From assembly GCA_903858635.1 (NCBI GenBank), contig CAIOJO010000039.1, positions 1 through 32,395 of the forward strand: a stretch of DNA of 32,395 nucleotides. The letters are read 5' to 3'. Source of the DNA: an uncultured Telmatospirillum sp. (lineage in GTDB: Bacteria > Pseudomonadota > Alphaproteobacteria > Rhodospirillales > Magnetospirillaceae). Positions 1 through 7,374 of this stretch are shown here, one piece after another (position 1 is the stretch's first letter; each line of letters begins with the position of its first letter). Under the pieces are notes generated by a model. It saw only the letters and a program-made list of their open reading frames with translations. It made no database searches and had not been told where the DNA came from. The position numbers and the translations under genes were made by a program.

Positions 1-2
1 CA

Positions 3-83
3 ACCCTGCGAGCCGCCCTGCTGGCCCATCAGGCCAAGCATTCCATCAACCCCGATCTTGAACAGCACGCCAAGGCCGCGTAG
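3..83 (+). CDS. C-terminal end of an unidentified protein (5' truncated by window edge)
   Basis: A reading frame enters from the left edge and stops at the TAG at 81-83, giving a 26-residue tail that ends in EQHAKAA. Nearly every codon ends in G or C, as in the confirmed genes of this window, which supports real coding. The tail carries no motif I can assign to a family. It converges on the minus-strand gene whose stop is at 117, with 33 bases between them. The function is unknown. Confidence 0.4.
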   Translation, partial: TLRAALLAHQAKHSINPDLEQHAKAA

Positions 84-116
84 CCTGTTCAGACCGTGAC
101 GCCTGCCGAGCGAATT

Positions 117-521
117 TCAACACGGCTCGGGACAATCCCTAATTTTTCCGTCTTGCAGCTGATCCACTTTTCTCTGAAGTTCAATCGGCATTTCCCAAGA
201 TACTTGGGCGATGTTGCGCTCGGCCAGAGCATCAAAGACGACATCGGACAAAGCCGCTGCTCTCATTTCTAATTTGCTGTGATCCCCATCGGCGATAAGA
301 ACGTCGGCTTTCGGTATGGCATGTCTGATAAGGTCGGCCAAAGCAGCGGAAGCTTTTTCAACCCGCGGATTATGTTTGGAAAGCGTGGTGCCGTGGGCGC
401 CTTTGCCAAGGGAGGAAAAGTCGTCGGTTGTGGCGTAGGCAGCATTCGTGGACAAAGCAAAGCTCAGCAAGATGTCTCGGATTTTTTTTAATAGAGCGTG
501 AAATATCTGTTTTTCTTCCAT
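117..521 (-). CDS. Hypothetical protein with N-terminal hydrophobic segment
   Basis: A 134-residue frame that I do not recognise. Residues about 10-30 contain a basic stretch (LLKKIRD) followed by a short hydrophobic run ending in AYA, which could be a weak signal peptide or membrane anchor. The rest is polar and mainly helical in character, with several Ala/Leu-rich stretches and one cysteine near the end. The ATG at 521 has no clear ribosome binding site, and the region is more AT-rich than its neighbours, so recent acquisition or an uncertain gene model is possible. It converges with the gene ending at 83. No function can be inferred. Confidence 0.45.
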   Translation of the reverse strand: MEEKQIFHALLKKIRDILLSFALSTNAAYATTDDFSSLGKGAHGTTLSKHNPRVEKASAALADLIRHAIPKADVLIADGDHSKLEMRAAALSDVVFDALAERNIAQVSWEMPIELQRKVDQLQDGKIRDCPEPC

Positions 522-855
522 AATACCGATTACTGCGAACGATGATATATTTAAGAATAAGGCAAAGACATGTAAATTTGCTTAATAACGAGAACGGCCC
601 TTTCCCGGGTCGCAACCGGTAAGCAGACTGCCCGCTCACGGCACATTTTGTCCTCCCGGATCAAGCGCAGGAGCGACTGTTCCTGGCCCCGGAGCCGCCG
701 ATGCTGAACAGGCGAGACGTATTTGCCCGCGGGCGCTATTCTGCTTCGCCTGCGGCCAAATTAGTCTCCGTGCTGGCGGCGCGAGGTGAGAAATCGGCCC
801 AGTTCGGGCAGAATGGCGGGGCCGGCCTTCCTGTGCCGGCTTGAACGGAGGGACC
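522..855. other. Intergenic region without recognisable gene
   Basis: The left part (about 522-590) is AT-rich and could carry the promoter of the minus-strand gene. The right part is GC-rich and has frames on both strands, but none resembles a protein. A small GCCGGC...GCCGGC inverted repeat lies just before the methyltransferase ribosome binding site. Nothing else was seen. Confidence 0.5.
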
Positions 856-1446
856 ATGGCCGGACATTCCTGGGACGAGCGCTTCGCCGGCGACGACTAC
901 GCCTACGGCACCGAACCCAACACTTACCTGCGGGCCCAGGCCTGGCGCCTGCGGCCGGGGATGAACGCGTTATCGGTGGCCGATGGCGAGGGGCGCAATG
1001 GCGTGTGGCTGGCCGGCCAGGGGCTGGACGTGCTGTCGGTCGACAGTTCGGCCGTCGGCCTGGCCAAGGCACAGCGCCTGGCCGTGGACCGGGGTGTCCG
1101 CCTGACCACCGTTCAGGCGGACCTGCTGGAATGGCAATGGGGCCGCGATGCCTTCGACCTGATCGCCTCGATCTACATGCATTTTGCCCCGGAGGTTCGA
1201 CCGCGCATGCACCGGGCGATGATCGACGCCTTGCGTCCCGGCGGGTTGGTGCTGATCGAAGCCTTCCACAAGCGCCAACCCGGGCGCGGCGCCGGCTCGC
1301 CGGTGTATCAGCCGGACGCGCTGCAGAACGATTTCGCCGACCTGCAGATCCTCGAATTGCTGGTGGGAACCGTCACCCTCGACGAGGGAACCTTCCATCG
1401 CGGCCCGGCCGAGGTGGTCCGCTTCCTTGGCCGCAGGCCGGATTGA
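856..1446 (+). CDS. Class I SAM-dependent methyltransferase
   Basis: A 196-residue cytoplasmic protein of the small class I methyltransferase type. It probably moves a methyl group from S-adenosylmethionine to an unknown acceptor. Motif I is degenerate: after ALSVADGEGRNGVWLA comes an acidic strand end (VLSVDSS) that would bind the SAM ribose. A DLIASIYMHF stretch gives motif IV, and LRPGGLVLIEAFHKRQ is the typical post-motif strand. The family is close to TehB/thiopurine-methyltransferase-like proteins, where the acidic start WDERFAGDDYAYGTEPN is common. The ATG at 856 is chosen over the TTG at 841 because GGAGG precedes it at good spacing. The gene converges with regA, 9 bases away. Confidence 0.85.
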   Translation: MAGHSWDERFAGDDYAYGTEPNTYLRAQAWRLRPGMNALSVADGEGRNGVWLAGQGLDVLSVDSSAVGLAKAQRLAVDRGVRLTTVQADLLEWQWGRDAFDLIASIYMHFAPEVRPRMHRAMIDALRPGGLVLIEAFHKRQPGRGAGSPVYQPDALQNDFADLQILELLVGTVTLDEGTFHRGPAEVVRFLGRRPD

Positions 1447-1455
1447 GGGGCTTGG

Positions 1456-1992
1456 TCACGACGGCGCGTGCTTATTCAGGATGCGCTGCAGGGTGCGGCG
1501 GTGCATGCGCAGGCGGCGGGCGGTCTCCGAGACATTGTGCTGGCAGTCGACGAAGACCCGCTGGATATGCTCCCAGCGCACCCGCTCCGGGGTCATCGGG
1601 GCGGGCGGCGCCTCTTCGTCCGGCATCGCCGCGTCGCCGCGCAGGACCGCCGCCAGATGGTCGGCATCGACCGGTTTCGGCAGGTAGTCGGCAGCGCCCC
1701 ATTTGATGGCGCTGACCGCCGAGGCGATGTTGCCGTATCCGGTGAGAAGGACGATGCGGGTCGCCGGCGAGATCTCGCGCAACAGGGCGACCAGATCGAG
1801 GCCGTTGCCGTCGCCAAGGCGCAAATCCACCACCGCATAGGCCGGCAGCAGGTCGTTGGCCTCGCCCACCGCCTCGCCGATGGAGCCGACGGCGCGGACG
1901 ACAAAGCCGCGACGCTGCATCGCCTTGGCCAGGCTGGTGCGGAATGGTTCGTCGTCGTCGACCACCAGCAACGTCGCGGCCTGGTCAGCCAT
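1456..1992 (-). CDS. regA: RegA/PrrA/ActR-type redox response regulator
   Basis: A 178-residue response regulator and the DNA-binding partner of RegB. The receiver domain (about 1-120) has the acidic pocket VDDDE at 11-15, phospho-acceptor D56, T84 and K106. A short proline-containing linker (about 127-134) leads to a Fis-type helix-turn-helix at 151-171, reading NVSETARRLRMHRRTLQRIL. That segment is nearly invariant in RegA/PrrA/ActR proteins and identifies the family. In other alphaproteobacteria RegA controls energy metabolism, carbon and nitrogen fixation and respiratory oxidases in response to redox state. The ATG at 1992 overlaps the end of regB by 8 bases, which indicates translational coupling. 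A longer open frame upstream of this ATG is only antisense shadow of regB coding sequence. Confidence 0.95.
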   Translation of the reverse strand: MADQAATLLVVDDDEPFRTSLAKAMQRRGFVVRAVGSIGEAVGEANDLLPAYAVVDLRLGDGNGLDLVALLREISPATRIVLLTGYGNIASAVSAIKWGAADYLPKPVDADHLAAVLRGDAAMPDEEAPPAPMTPERVRWEHIQRVFVDCQHNVSETARRLRMHRRTLQRILNKHAPS

Positions 1993-3286
1993 CGGCGCCC
2001 CCACCGCCGGTGAACGGCTCGGCCCGTCGCCAACAGATGGTAACGACGCCGCCCCCCATCGGGTGGTTGGAGAATACCAGACTGGCGCCGGTGCGCGACA
2101 GCAAGGTCTTGGCGATGAAAATGCCGAGGCCGAGATGGGCCCCGTCGTGGTCGCGGGTCGACAGGTAGGGTTCGCCCAAGCGGTCGAGCAGATGCTCGTC
2201 GAAACCGGGTCCGTCGTCATGGATGCGGACGGTGACCTGATCTCCGGTCCAGCCGATCCGCACCTCGACCCGCCGTCGGGCGAACTGAACGGCGTTCTGC
2301 AACAGATTGCCGAGGCCATGCAGGATCTCCGGACTGCGCAGGATCCACGGCTCGGCCGGCGACACTCCGGCCGCTGGCGGCGCGGTGGCGAAGACCAGGT
2401 CGATGCGGGAGTCCCTATGCGGCGCTGCCGCCATCTCCACCAAGCTCGAGAAGGGCACCTTCTCGTCACCCACCATCGCCTCGCGCTCGCCGCGGCGGGT
2501 CAGCCGGGCCAGAATGTCGCGGCATCGCTCGGCCTGTCCGACCAGGGTCCGCATCTCGGCCAGATTGGGATCGTCGTGGCGCATCTGCGCGGCGACCTCG
2601 CGGGCAACCAGGCAGACGGTGCCCAATGGCGTGTTGAGCTCATGCGCCACCATGGCGGCCAGCTCCCCCACCGCGGCGATCCGCTGTTCCTGCAGCAACG
2701 CCGTGCGGCTGGCCTCGTAGGCGGCGTCGATGCGACGGGCTTCCGCCGCCATGCGCCAGGTGAAGAAGGCGACGAAGGCGATGCCGAGCGACAGCGCCGA
2801 CCAGCTGCCGAAGGTATAAAGCGGCGGGATGACGAATTGTTCCGGCCAGGGCAAGGGCCGATGCCAGCGCGTCACCACGGACATCGCCACCCCAGCCAGA
2901 ATGGCCACCAGGGCCGCCGGGCGCCCCGGCAAGGTGGCCGCCGCCAGCGCCACCGGCCCGACGATGAAGATGCAGAAGGGATTCCCGGTGCCTCCGGTCA
3001 GGCCGAGCAACACGCCGAGTTGCAGCACATCGAAGGCGATATGCCAAAACGCGCTGGTCTGGCCGAGGCGACGGAAGGCGGTACCCTGCAGACTGAGCAG
3101 GCAATTGAGCAGGACCGAAGCGCCGATGGTGGCCGCCACCGGCAGGACGGCAAGGCCGCCGATCGACAACTGTACCACGAGAACGGTGGCCGACTGTCCG
3201 GCGATGGCCAACCAGCGGATGAGGATCAAGGTGCCGAGTCGGGTCCGCAACGAATCGCCGTTCCATCGAACCTCGACCATCGACAA
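1985..3286 (-). CDS. regB: RegB/PrrB/ActS-type redox sensor histidine kinase
   Basis: A membrane sensor kinase of 433 residues, with about six hydrophobic segments in residues 15-180. Between them sits GGTGNPF (98-104), the ubiquinone-site heptapeptide of RegB. The dimerisation/phosphoacceptor helix carries H215 in the motif AHELNTPLG. C255 in QAERCRDIL corresponds to the redox-active cysteine known from Rhodobacter RegB. The ATPase domain has an N box near 327-331, DDGPGF at 357-362 and a G-rich GLGIF motif. The start is ambiguous: a TTG at 3286 has GGGGGAG at ideal distance, while an ATG two codons later has a longer spacer. regB and regA form an overlapping operon here, unlike the divergent regB/senC-regA arrangement of Rhodobacter. 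Confidence 0.94.
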   Translation of the reverse strand: MSMVEVRWNGDSLRTRLGTLILIRWLAIAGQSATVLVVQLSIGGLAVLPVAATIGASVLLNCLLSLQGTAFRRLGQTSAFWHIAFDVLQLGVLLGLTGGTGNPFCIFIVGPVALAAATLPGRPAALVAILAGVAMSVVTRWHRPLPWPEQFVIPPLYTFGSWSALSLGIAFVAFFTWRMAAEARRIDAAYEASRTALLQEQRIAAVGELAAMVAHELNTPLGTVCLVAREVAAQMRHDDPNLAEMRTLVGQAERCRDILARLTRRGEREAMVGDEKVPFSSLVEMAAAPHRDSRIDLVFATAPPAAGVSPAEPWILRSPEILHGLGNLLQNAVQFARRRVEVRIGWTGDQVTVRIHDDGPGFDEHLLDRLGEPYLSTRDHDGAHLGLGIFIAKTLLSRTGASLVFSNHPMGGGVVTICWRRAEPFTGGGGADG

Positions 3287-3806
3287 AAAAGTTCTCCCCC
3301 GGCAATGACGGAATGGGCATGACCATCGCCATTGAGGCGCCGACGCCGCCGGCCCGCCTTAACCCTTGTCAATCCGTCGGTCGGGAATGTTCGGGTGGGG
3401 ACGGCGGCCGGGCCGCCCCCGGTTCAATGCGCCGGAGCCAATTCAACGGGCATCGGCAAGTCTTCAGCCTGCTACAGAAATGTAAATTTAGTCACAGTCT
3501 TTGTTGCATCGTTAATATTAAATATGCGTGGCCGGTATACTCCTGGATATATGCCGATGGATGGCAGAATGGCCCCATGATTGCTGGAGCATGGGCGGCG
3601 AAGGCACTAGAACTCCTCTCGGTCGGATAGACTTGGACCTGCAGGATATGGCGATCTGCCACAACAGACATGACGCTCACCTGCGGCGAGTCTTCTGGCA
3701 GTCTTTAACCCGCAGCAACGGCCTTTGCCGCAAAGCAAGTGAATGCGGCAACCATAAGGGTGGGGATGAGCGATGTGGCTCGTCCAGGTGGAACTGGAGA
3801 TTTGTT
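3287..3806. other. Gene-free region with repeat copy and AT-rich stretch
   Basis: The region lies upstream of regB (minus strand) and of the secreted protein gene (plus strand). It holds one copy of a direct repeat at 3381-3433 and a markedly AT-rich stretch at about 3478-3540 that could contain promoters. Open frames here have poor codon composition and no recognisable protein. Confidence 0.5.
3381..3433. repeat. Direct repeat copy A (gene-end plus hairpin type)
   Basis: This 53-base segment matches 4361-4419 with a few substitutions and one 6-base gap. Both copies contain GTTCGGG, a GGGGACGGC...GGCCG hairpin and the tail CCGGTTCAATGCGCC. In copy B the tail is the last codons and stop of the CBS-domain gene. 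In copy A no such gene is attached. Confidence 0.75.
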
Positions 3807-4322
3807 ATGAGGCCCAAATTATTTGCCATCACCCTCGGCATGGCCCTCGCCGGGGCCTGTTCCGCCGATGCTGCGGACACACAAGTCATTCATTCGACCA
3901 CGGACGCCAGAAGCGGCGTTCGCGTCACCTGCACCTACCGCGATTGGCAGCGCGTCGAGATCAAGGGGCTCATCATGTCTTTCGGTGCGCCGGGACAGGT
4001 CGATGCCGTCGGCGCCACCCGTGAAGAGGCCGTCGCTCGGATGGTCTCGACCGGTTATGGCACGAAGGAGAACCCGTGCCTTGCGGTCCGCGTCTCCGGG
4101 CAAGACGGCCATATGCTCGAAGCTATGGGACGTTTCGACTCCAATATGCAACCGCCAGGGACCGCACGAACCCAGCTTGTTTCGGCAATAACAACTCTCC
4201 ACTCCCGAACGCGTGATGGGTCCGCCCAGCACGCGGCCGGCACAATCATGCGCGATATGGCTCCGACGAATCGAGACGAGCTCGAACAGTCGCTGTTGTG
4301 CCAGAACTCGGCGTGTCAGTAG
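3807..4322 (+). CDS. Small secreted hypothetical protein
   Basis: A 171-residue protein with a clear export signal: MRPKLF, a hydrophobic core, then ACSADA-AD. The ADA-AD position suits signal peptidase I, although the nearby LAGAC is an imperfect lipobox, so a lipoprotein cannot be excluded. The mature part has four cysteines in all (one early in VTCTYRDW, one in NPCLAV, two in LLCQNSAC), which suggests disulfides in the periplasm. No family was recognised. The ATG at 3807 follows GGAGA. It stands alone on the plus strand, converges with the CBS gene across a hairpin, and lies between two copies of a direct repeat. Confidence 0.75.
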   Translation: MRPKLFAITLGMALAGACSADAADTQVIHSTTDARSGVRVTCTYRDWQRVEIKGLIMSFGAPGQVDAVGATREEAVARMVSTGYGTKENPCLAVRVSGQDGHMLEAMGRFDSNMQPPGTARTQLVSAITTLHSRTRDGSAQHAAGTIMRDMAPTNRDELEQSLLCQNSACQ

Positions 4323-4360
4323 AGACGCCGGGGCCTCGGCTAGAGTCCCGGACCAACCTG

Positions 4361-4419
4361 TCGGGAGAGTTCGGGCGGGGACGGCGATTGGGCCGTCCCC
4401 GCCTCCGGTTCAATGCGCC
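4361..4419. repeat. Direct repeat copy B overlapping the CBS gene end
   Basis: The second copy of the 3381-3433 repeat. Its right end covers the final codons and stop (4410-4412) of the minus-strand CBS gene. The two copies bracket the secreted-protein gene with about 980 bases from copy to copy. Confidence 0.75.
4377..4400. terminator. Hairpin between convergent genes
   Basis: GGGGACGGC (4377-4385) pairs perfectly with GCCGTCCCC (4392-4400) around a six-base loop. It sits between the stops of the convergent secreted-protein and CBS genes, so it can serve both strands. No long T run follows on either side, so termination is inferred from position and stem strength. Confidence 0.6.
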
Positions 4420-4850
4420 AGCTTGGCGTGCCGGCTGGCATCGCGCGAGGTCAGGTTGATCACCTCGTCGCTGAAGCGACTGTCCGATTTGAGCGCGAAG
4501 TCGCTCAAGGACAGCATGCCGACGATACGCTTCTGCCGACTCAAGACCGGCAGATGGTGGATTTGCTTGCTTTGCATCAGCTCCAGCGCATCGGCGTCGG
4601 ACTGATCCTCGTAGCAGTAGATGATGCCTTTCGACATCACCTGCCTGGCCTTGGTATTGGCGGGATCGAGACCTCCGGCGACGGCGCGGCAGGCAATGTC
4701 GCGGTCGGTGATCATGCCGACCAGCCGGTCGTTCTCGCCGACGGGCAGGCAACCGATTCCATTGTCGCGGAGCGTCGTTGCCACCGTCTTGAGCGAGGCA
4801 TCCGCCTCGACCCATTCGGCGTTCGCGGTCATCAGATCCTTCACTTGCAT
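4410..4850 (-). CDS. Tandem CBS-domain protein
   Basis: A 146-residue stand-alone pair of CBS domains (about 7-56 and 70-120). Each starts with the usual V.D.M / A.QVMSKG element and ends in a strand-turn such as LVGMITDRDIA and IVGMLSLSDFAL. Paired CBS domains form a Bateman module that binds adenine nucleotides (AMP, ATP, SAM) and acts as an energy or ligand sensor. With no attached catalytic domain, this one must act through a partner. The ATG at 4850 is preceded by AGGAGG at optimal spacing, which rules out the eleven-codon proline-rich extension open upstream. Similar small CBS proteins are common in Rhodospirillales; the partner here is unknown. Confidence 0.9.
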   Translation of the reverse strand: MQVKDLMTANAEWVEADASLKTVATTLRDNGIGCLPVGENDRLVGMITDRDIACRAVAGGLDPANTKARQVMSKGIIYCYEDQSDADALELMQSKQIHHLPVLSRQKRIVGMLSLSDFALKSDSRFSDEVINLTSRDASRHAKLAH

Positions 4851-5222
4851 GGCAACCTCCTTTGGGGGTGGAGGCTCAGGCACGGATCACCCGACGAAAG
4901 CGGCGCCGCCCCCTGATGCAGAACGCATGGCGGCGCCGAAGATGGCGTTGAGCTGTTGGCCGGTCGCCGGTCGGCGGCACAATGGGTGATTGGCGCCGCA
5001 GGCCGGGCCTTGGGCCGCGATCCGAACCCGAACCGGACGCCGCCGGCCGCGAAGTCCGCCGCCGGACGACGACCCGACAGCATAGCAAAATGCCGGGTCG
5101 GACGCTCGCCGATTCCGGTGGTGCCAGCCGCTTTCGCCGCAGCGGCTAGATTGTTCTACCGGGTGCAACCGTGGTTAACTAATCCATCCTGCTTCGGTGT
5201 CGCAAGCGAACGGAGAGCCGCG
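4851..5222. other. Divergent intergenic region without recognisable gene
   Basis: The region separates the CBS gene from the CoA ligase and should hold both promoters. It is GC-rich, with overlapping open frames on both strands that look like composition artefacts. I saw no convincing promoter box, palindrome or RNA structure. In particular, it contains no copy of the TTAGGTnnnACCT operator found near the UbiD gene. Confidence 0.4.
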
Positions 5223-6836
5223 ATGATGACCGACCGCTTCGTCCAAGAACGCCTGCCACCGGCCGAGCTGTGGCCGGAATTCGATTTCTCGGCCTTGCCC
5301 GAGCTGGCCTATCCGCCACGCTTCAATTGCGCCACCGAACTGCTCGACCGCATGGTCGCCGGCGGTCGTGCCGAACGGCCGGTCCTGTATTTCGGCGACG
5401 CCCGCTGGACCTACCGGATGCTGGCCGACAAGGTCGACCGCATTGCCCGGGTGCTGGTCGACGACCTGGGGCTGCAGTCCGGCAACCGGGTGCTGCTGCG
5501 CGGCTTCAACAATCCGATGATGGTGGCCTGCTGGTTCGCCATCGCCAAGGCCGGCGGGGTGGTGGTGGCGACCATGCCGCTGTTGCGGGCCGCCGAGCTC
5601 GGTGACATCGTCGACAAGGCGGCGATCGGCCTATGCCTCTGCCAGGACAGCCTGGACGGCGAGGTCGAGGCGGTGATGCGGCAGACGCCGCACCTGGCCA
5701 GGCTGTGCCGGTTCAGCGCGCTGGGCGACGGCACGGCCGAGCTCGACCGGGCGCTGGACGGCAAGCCGGCCCAGTTCACCGCCTTCGATTCGGCCGGCGA
5801 CGATCCGGTGCTGGTCGCCTTCACCTCGGGCACCACCGGACGGGCCAAGGGAACCATCCATTTCCACCGCGACATCCTGGCCATCTGCGACACCTTCCCG
5901 CGCCATGTGGCGGGGCTTAGGGCCGACGACATCTTCGTCGGCACGCCGCCGATCGCCTTCACCTTCGGTCTGGGCGCCCAGGTGCTGTTTCCCATGCGGG
6001 TCGGCGCCGCCACCGTGCTGATTGAGAGCTTCGGCCGCACCACGCTGCTGGAAGCCATTACCCGCTACCGCGTCACCGGCCTCTACACGGCGCCCACCGG
6101 CTACCGCAATCTGGCCCCCCTGGCCAAGGACTACGACCTGTCGTCGCTGCGCCTGTGCATTTCCGCCGGCGAACATCTGCCCCAGGCAACCTGGGAGCTG
6201 TGGCGGCGAACCACCGGCATCGGCATCATCGACGGCATCGGCTCGACCGAGCTTTTGCATATCTTCGTCTCGGCCGCCGGCGCCGACATCCGCCCGGGCG
6301 CCACCGGCAAGGCGGTGCCCGGCTATCGGGCCACCATCCTCGACGACGCCGGCCATGAGCTGCCGCCCGGGGCCGAGGGCTGGCTGGCGATCAAGGGGCC
6401 GACCGGCTGCCGCTATCTCGACGACCCGGAACGGCAGAAGGGCTATGTGCGGCACGGCTGGAACATCACCGGCGACATCTATCGGCGGGACCAGGACGGC
6501 TATTTCTGGTACGTGGCCCGCGGCGACGACATGATCATCTCGGCCGGCTACAACATCTCCGGGCCCGAGGTCGAGAATGTCCTCTTGACCCACCCCAAGG
6601 TGGCCGAATGCGCGGTAATCGGGGTGCCCGACGCCGAACGCGGCCAGATGGTCGCCGCCTATGTGGTGCCGAAGCCCGAGGTCGAAGCATCCGACGGCCT
6701 GATTGCCGAACTGCAGGACTACGTCAAGCGCAGCATCGCCCCCTACAAATACCCCCGCCAGGTGCTGTTCCGCGACGCCCTGCCGCGCACCCCGACCGGC
6801 AAGCTGCAACGCTTCCGCCTGCGCGAGGAAAGCTGA
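5223..6836 (+). CDS. Benzoate/2-aminobenzoate-CoA ligase-like AMP-forming synthetase
   Basis: A 537-residue ANL-superfamily enzyme. It would activate a carboxylic acid with ATP to an acyl-adenylate and then to the CoA thioester. The nucleotide loop TSGTTGRAKG lies at 201-210. The GIIDGIGSTELLHIF core motif, the hinge region around TGDIYRRDQDGYFWYVARGDD, and the C-terminal lysine (about 527, in TPTGKLQRF) are all present. The opening LPPAELWPEFDFSALPELAYP and the CATELLDR stretch are typical of the benzoate/2-aminobenzoate-CoA ligase group, so an aryl substrate is likely. Two ATGs occur in tandem (5223, 5226) behind GGAGAG. A DUF427 gene follows 87 bases downstream. The substrate cannot be fixed from sequence. 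Confidence 0.88.
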   Translation: MMTDRFVQERLPPAELWPEFDFSALPELAYPPRFNCATELLDRMVAGGRAERPVLYFGDARWTYRMLADKVDRIARVLVDDLGLQSGNRVLLRGFNNPMMVACWFAIAKAGGVVVATMPLLRAAELGDIVDKAAIGLCLCQDSLDGEVEAVMRQTPHLARLCRFSALGDGTAELDRALDGKPAQFTAFDSAGDDPVLVAFTSGTTGRAKGTIHFHRDILAICDTFPRHVAGLRADDIFVGTPPIAFTFGLGAQVLFPMRVGAATVLIESFGRTTLLEAITRYRVTGLYTAPTGYRNLAPLAKDYDLSSLRLCISAGEHLPQATWELWRRTTGIGIIDGIGSTELLHIFVSAAGADIRPGATGKAVPGYRATILDDAGHELPPGAEGWLAIKGPTGCRYLDDPERQKGYVRHGWNITGDIYRRDQDGYFWYVARGDDMIISAGYNISGPEVENVLLTHPKVAECAVIGVPDAERGQMVAAYVVPKPEVEASDGLIAELQDYVKRSIAPYKYPRQVLFRDALPRTPTGKLQRFRLREES

Positions 6837-6923
6837 TTCCGCCGATCCGGGACCCCCCTTGGGGCAGGCCGTGGTTCACCACATAACCAGGCAAACCAAC
6901 CGCGCAATGTCCGGGGACAGTCG

Positions 6924-7313
6924 ATGACAGCCAATCCTGCGCCAGGCTGGCGCCAACATCCCGACCACCGGGTCGACCTGATCGCCGAAGAGCGTCGGTG
7001 GCGCGCCATCCATGGCGGCGACGTCATCGCCGAAAGCGGCGATATCCTCTGGGTTCAGGAGACCGGCTATGATCCGGTGCCTTACTTCCCGCGCCAAGAC
7101 GTCCGCCTCGAGCATTTGCGCCGCAGCGACCGCAAGAGCCATTGCCCGTTCAAGGGCGAAGCCTCCTATTTCACCGTGACTGGCACCGCCGGCGACGACG
7201 AGAACGCGGCCTGGAGCTACGAGCAGCCCTATGACGAAATGGCTCGGTTGAAGGAGCGGATCGCCTTCTACCCCGACCGGGTGCGGGTCGAGCCGGCGGC
7301 CAAGGGCCAATGA
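6924..7313 (+). CDS. DUF427 domain protein
   Basis: A 129-residue cytoplasmic protein of the DUF427 family. Family hallmarks visible are the strand ..VRAIHGGDVIAES-type segment (here WRAIHGGDVIAESGDILWVQETGYDPVPYF), then CPFKGEASYFTV near the middle, and AWSYEQPYDEMARLKERIAFYPDRVRVE near the end. The fold is a small beta-tent; the molecular role of the family is not established. The ATG at 6924 has GGGGA upstream. It follows the CoA ligase on the same strand at short distance and could be co-transcribed with it. Confidence 0.9.
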   Translation: MTANPAPGWRQHPDHRVDLIAEERRWRAIHGGDVIAESGDILWVQETGYDPVPYFPRQDVRLEHLRRSDRKSHCPFKGEASYFTVTGTAGDDENAAWSYEQPYDEMARLKERIAFYPDRVRVEPAAKGQ

Positions 7314-7374
7314 ACGGACCGGCGGCGCAGCGTCGGGCTTGCGCTGGGGGCCTCAGTCCCGGATAACCGGGGCG

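Noticed and set aside
786-1706. 306-residue plus-strand frame across the methyltransferase
   Set aside because: It is out of frame with the recognised methyltransferase and is Arg/Pro/Gly-rich without family motifs.
1856-3322. 488-residue open frame on the plus strand across regBA
   Set aside because: It is antisense to two clearly recognised genes and reads as Arg/Gly/His-rich sequence without family motifs, a normal effect of high GC content.
5631-6809. 392-residue minus-strand frame opposite the CoA ligase
   Set aside because: It is antisense shadow of a full ANL-family gene; no motif was found.
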